In this document: positions 49,225 to 49,301 of the stretch, piece by piece
Layout: each line of letters begins with the position of its first letter
How positions within the stretch are numbered: position 1 is the first letter of the stretch
Source: an uncultured Oscillospiraceae bacterium
GTDB taxonomy: Bacteria; Bacillota; Clostridia; Oscillospirales; Oscillospiraceae
Direction: 5' to 3'
Assembly (NCBI GenBank): GCA_934589065.1
Contig: CAKTNN010000014.1
Coordinates: forward strand, 1-49,301
Length of the DNA stretch: 49,301 nucleotides
Notes under the pieces: model-generated
What the model was told of the DNA's origin: nothing
The model's input: the letters and a program-made list of their open reading frames with translations, nothing else
Databases searched by the model: none
Translations under genes and position numbers: made by a program

Positions 49225-49301
49225 ATGGCACAGAAAGTAACTGGCATTATCAAACTTCAGATCAACGCCGCTAAGGCAACCGCTTCTCCCCCTGTCGGCC
49301 C
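49225..49301 (+). CDS. rplK: 50S ribosomal protein L11 (partial, cut by window end)
   Basis: The first 25 codons of L11: MAQKVTGIIKLQINAAKATA followed by SPPVG, with CAGGAGG 7 nt before ATG 49225. L11 forms the GTPase-associated centre with 23S rRNA. The rest, and presumably rplA, lie beyond the window. Confidence 0.96.
   Translation, partial: MAQKVTGIIKLQINAAKATASPPVG

Overview
The window reads as chromosomal DNA of a monoderm, moderately GC-rich Clostridia bacterium, most likely of the Oscillospiraceae type. The support is strong AGGAGG-type ribosome binding sites, sigma-A promoters with 17-bp spacers, an IspH-ribosomal protein S1 fusion, an EcfA1-EcfA2-EcfT-TruA cluster, a PrsA-like foldase and no outer-membrane genes. 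The genus cannot be fixed from sequence alone. No phage, plasmid, CRISPR array, transposase or tRNA gene was found.

Layout. At 1-310, two tandem consensus promoters fire leftwards out of the window, probably into an rRNA operon. At 0.4-14 kb are a MATE efflux pump, an ammonium transporter fused to a P-II domain with a hairpin at its 5' end, an M20 dipeptidase, an aminotransferase, a four-gene MacB-type ABC exporter operon with two adaptor proteins, and a flavodiiron-flavin reductase-rubredoxin fusion. At 13.9-16 kb are a 32-residue membrane peptide, a zinc-ribbon membrane protein and an AlkD-like repair protein. At 16-23 kb, on the minus strand, are PBP1A, an rRNA-type methyltransferase, the ECF module and truA. 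At 23.2-26 kb are a DUF1292 protein, an unidentified structured RNA, the L10 leader with rplJ-rplL, and a membrane protein. At 26-28 kb are DUF711, ACT and Dabb genes.

At 28-38 kb, on the minus strand, lies a macromolecular-synthesis block: rpmE, hflX-yigZ, then dgt-dnaG-sigA-second sigma-like gene-cmk-ispH/rpsA. Most junctions from dnaG onward are 4-nt overlaps. At 38-43 kb are an M29 aminopeptidase, a homocysteine methyltransferase-like gene, an acyltransferase-like membrane protein and birA. At 43-47.5 kb are a Wzz/BY-kinase-like pair, a foldase and two half-size TauE/SafE proteins. At 47.5-49.3 kb are ruvX, then rpmG-secE-nusG-(L1-type leader)-rplK, cut by the right edge.

The most unusual items are a sigma-70 paralogue that keeps the core-binding segment but has lost the promoter-reading aromatic residues, a Zn-ribbon inside PBP1A, a BY-kinase homologue with ruined Walker motifs, an acyltransferase-fold membrane protein without the catalytic His, an S1 start site embedded in the ispH-rpsA fusion, a terminator hairpin that contains the next gene's Shine-Dalgarno, an intergenic palindromic repeat family (six sites), and an unidentified structured RNA upstream of rplJ. 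All functional statements come from reading motifs by eye; no database search was run.
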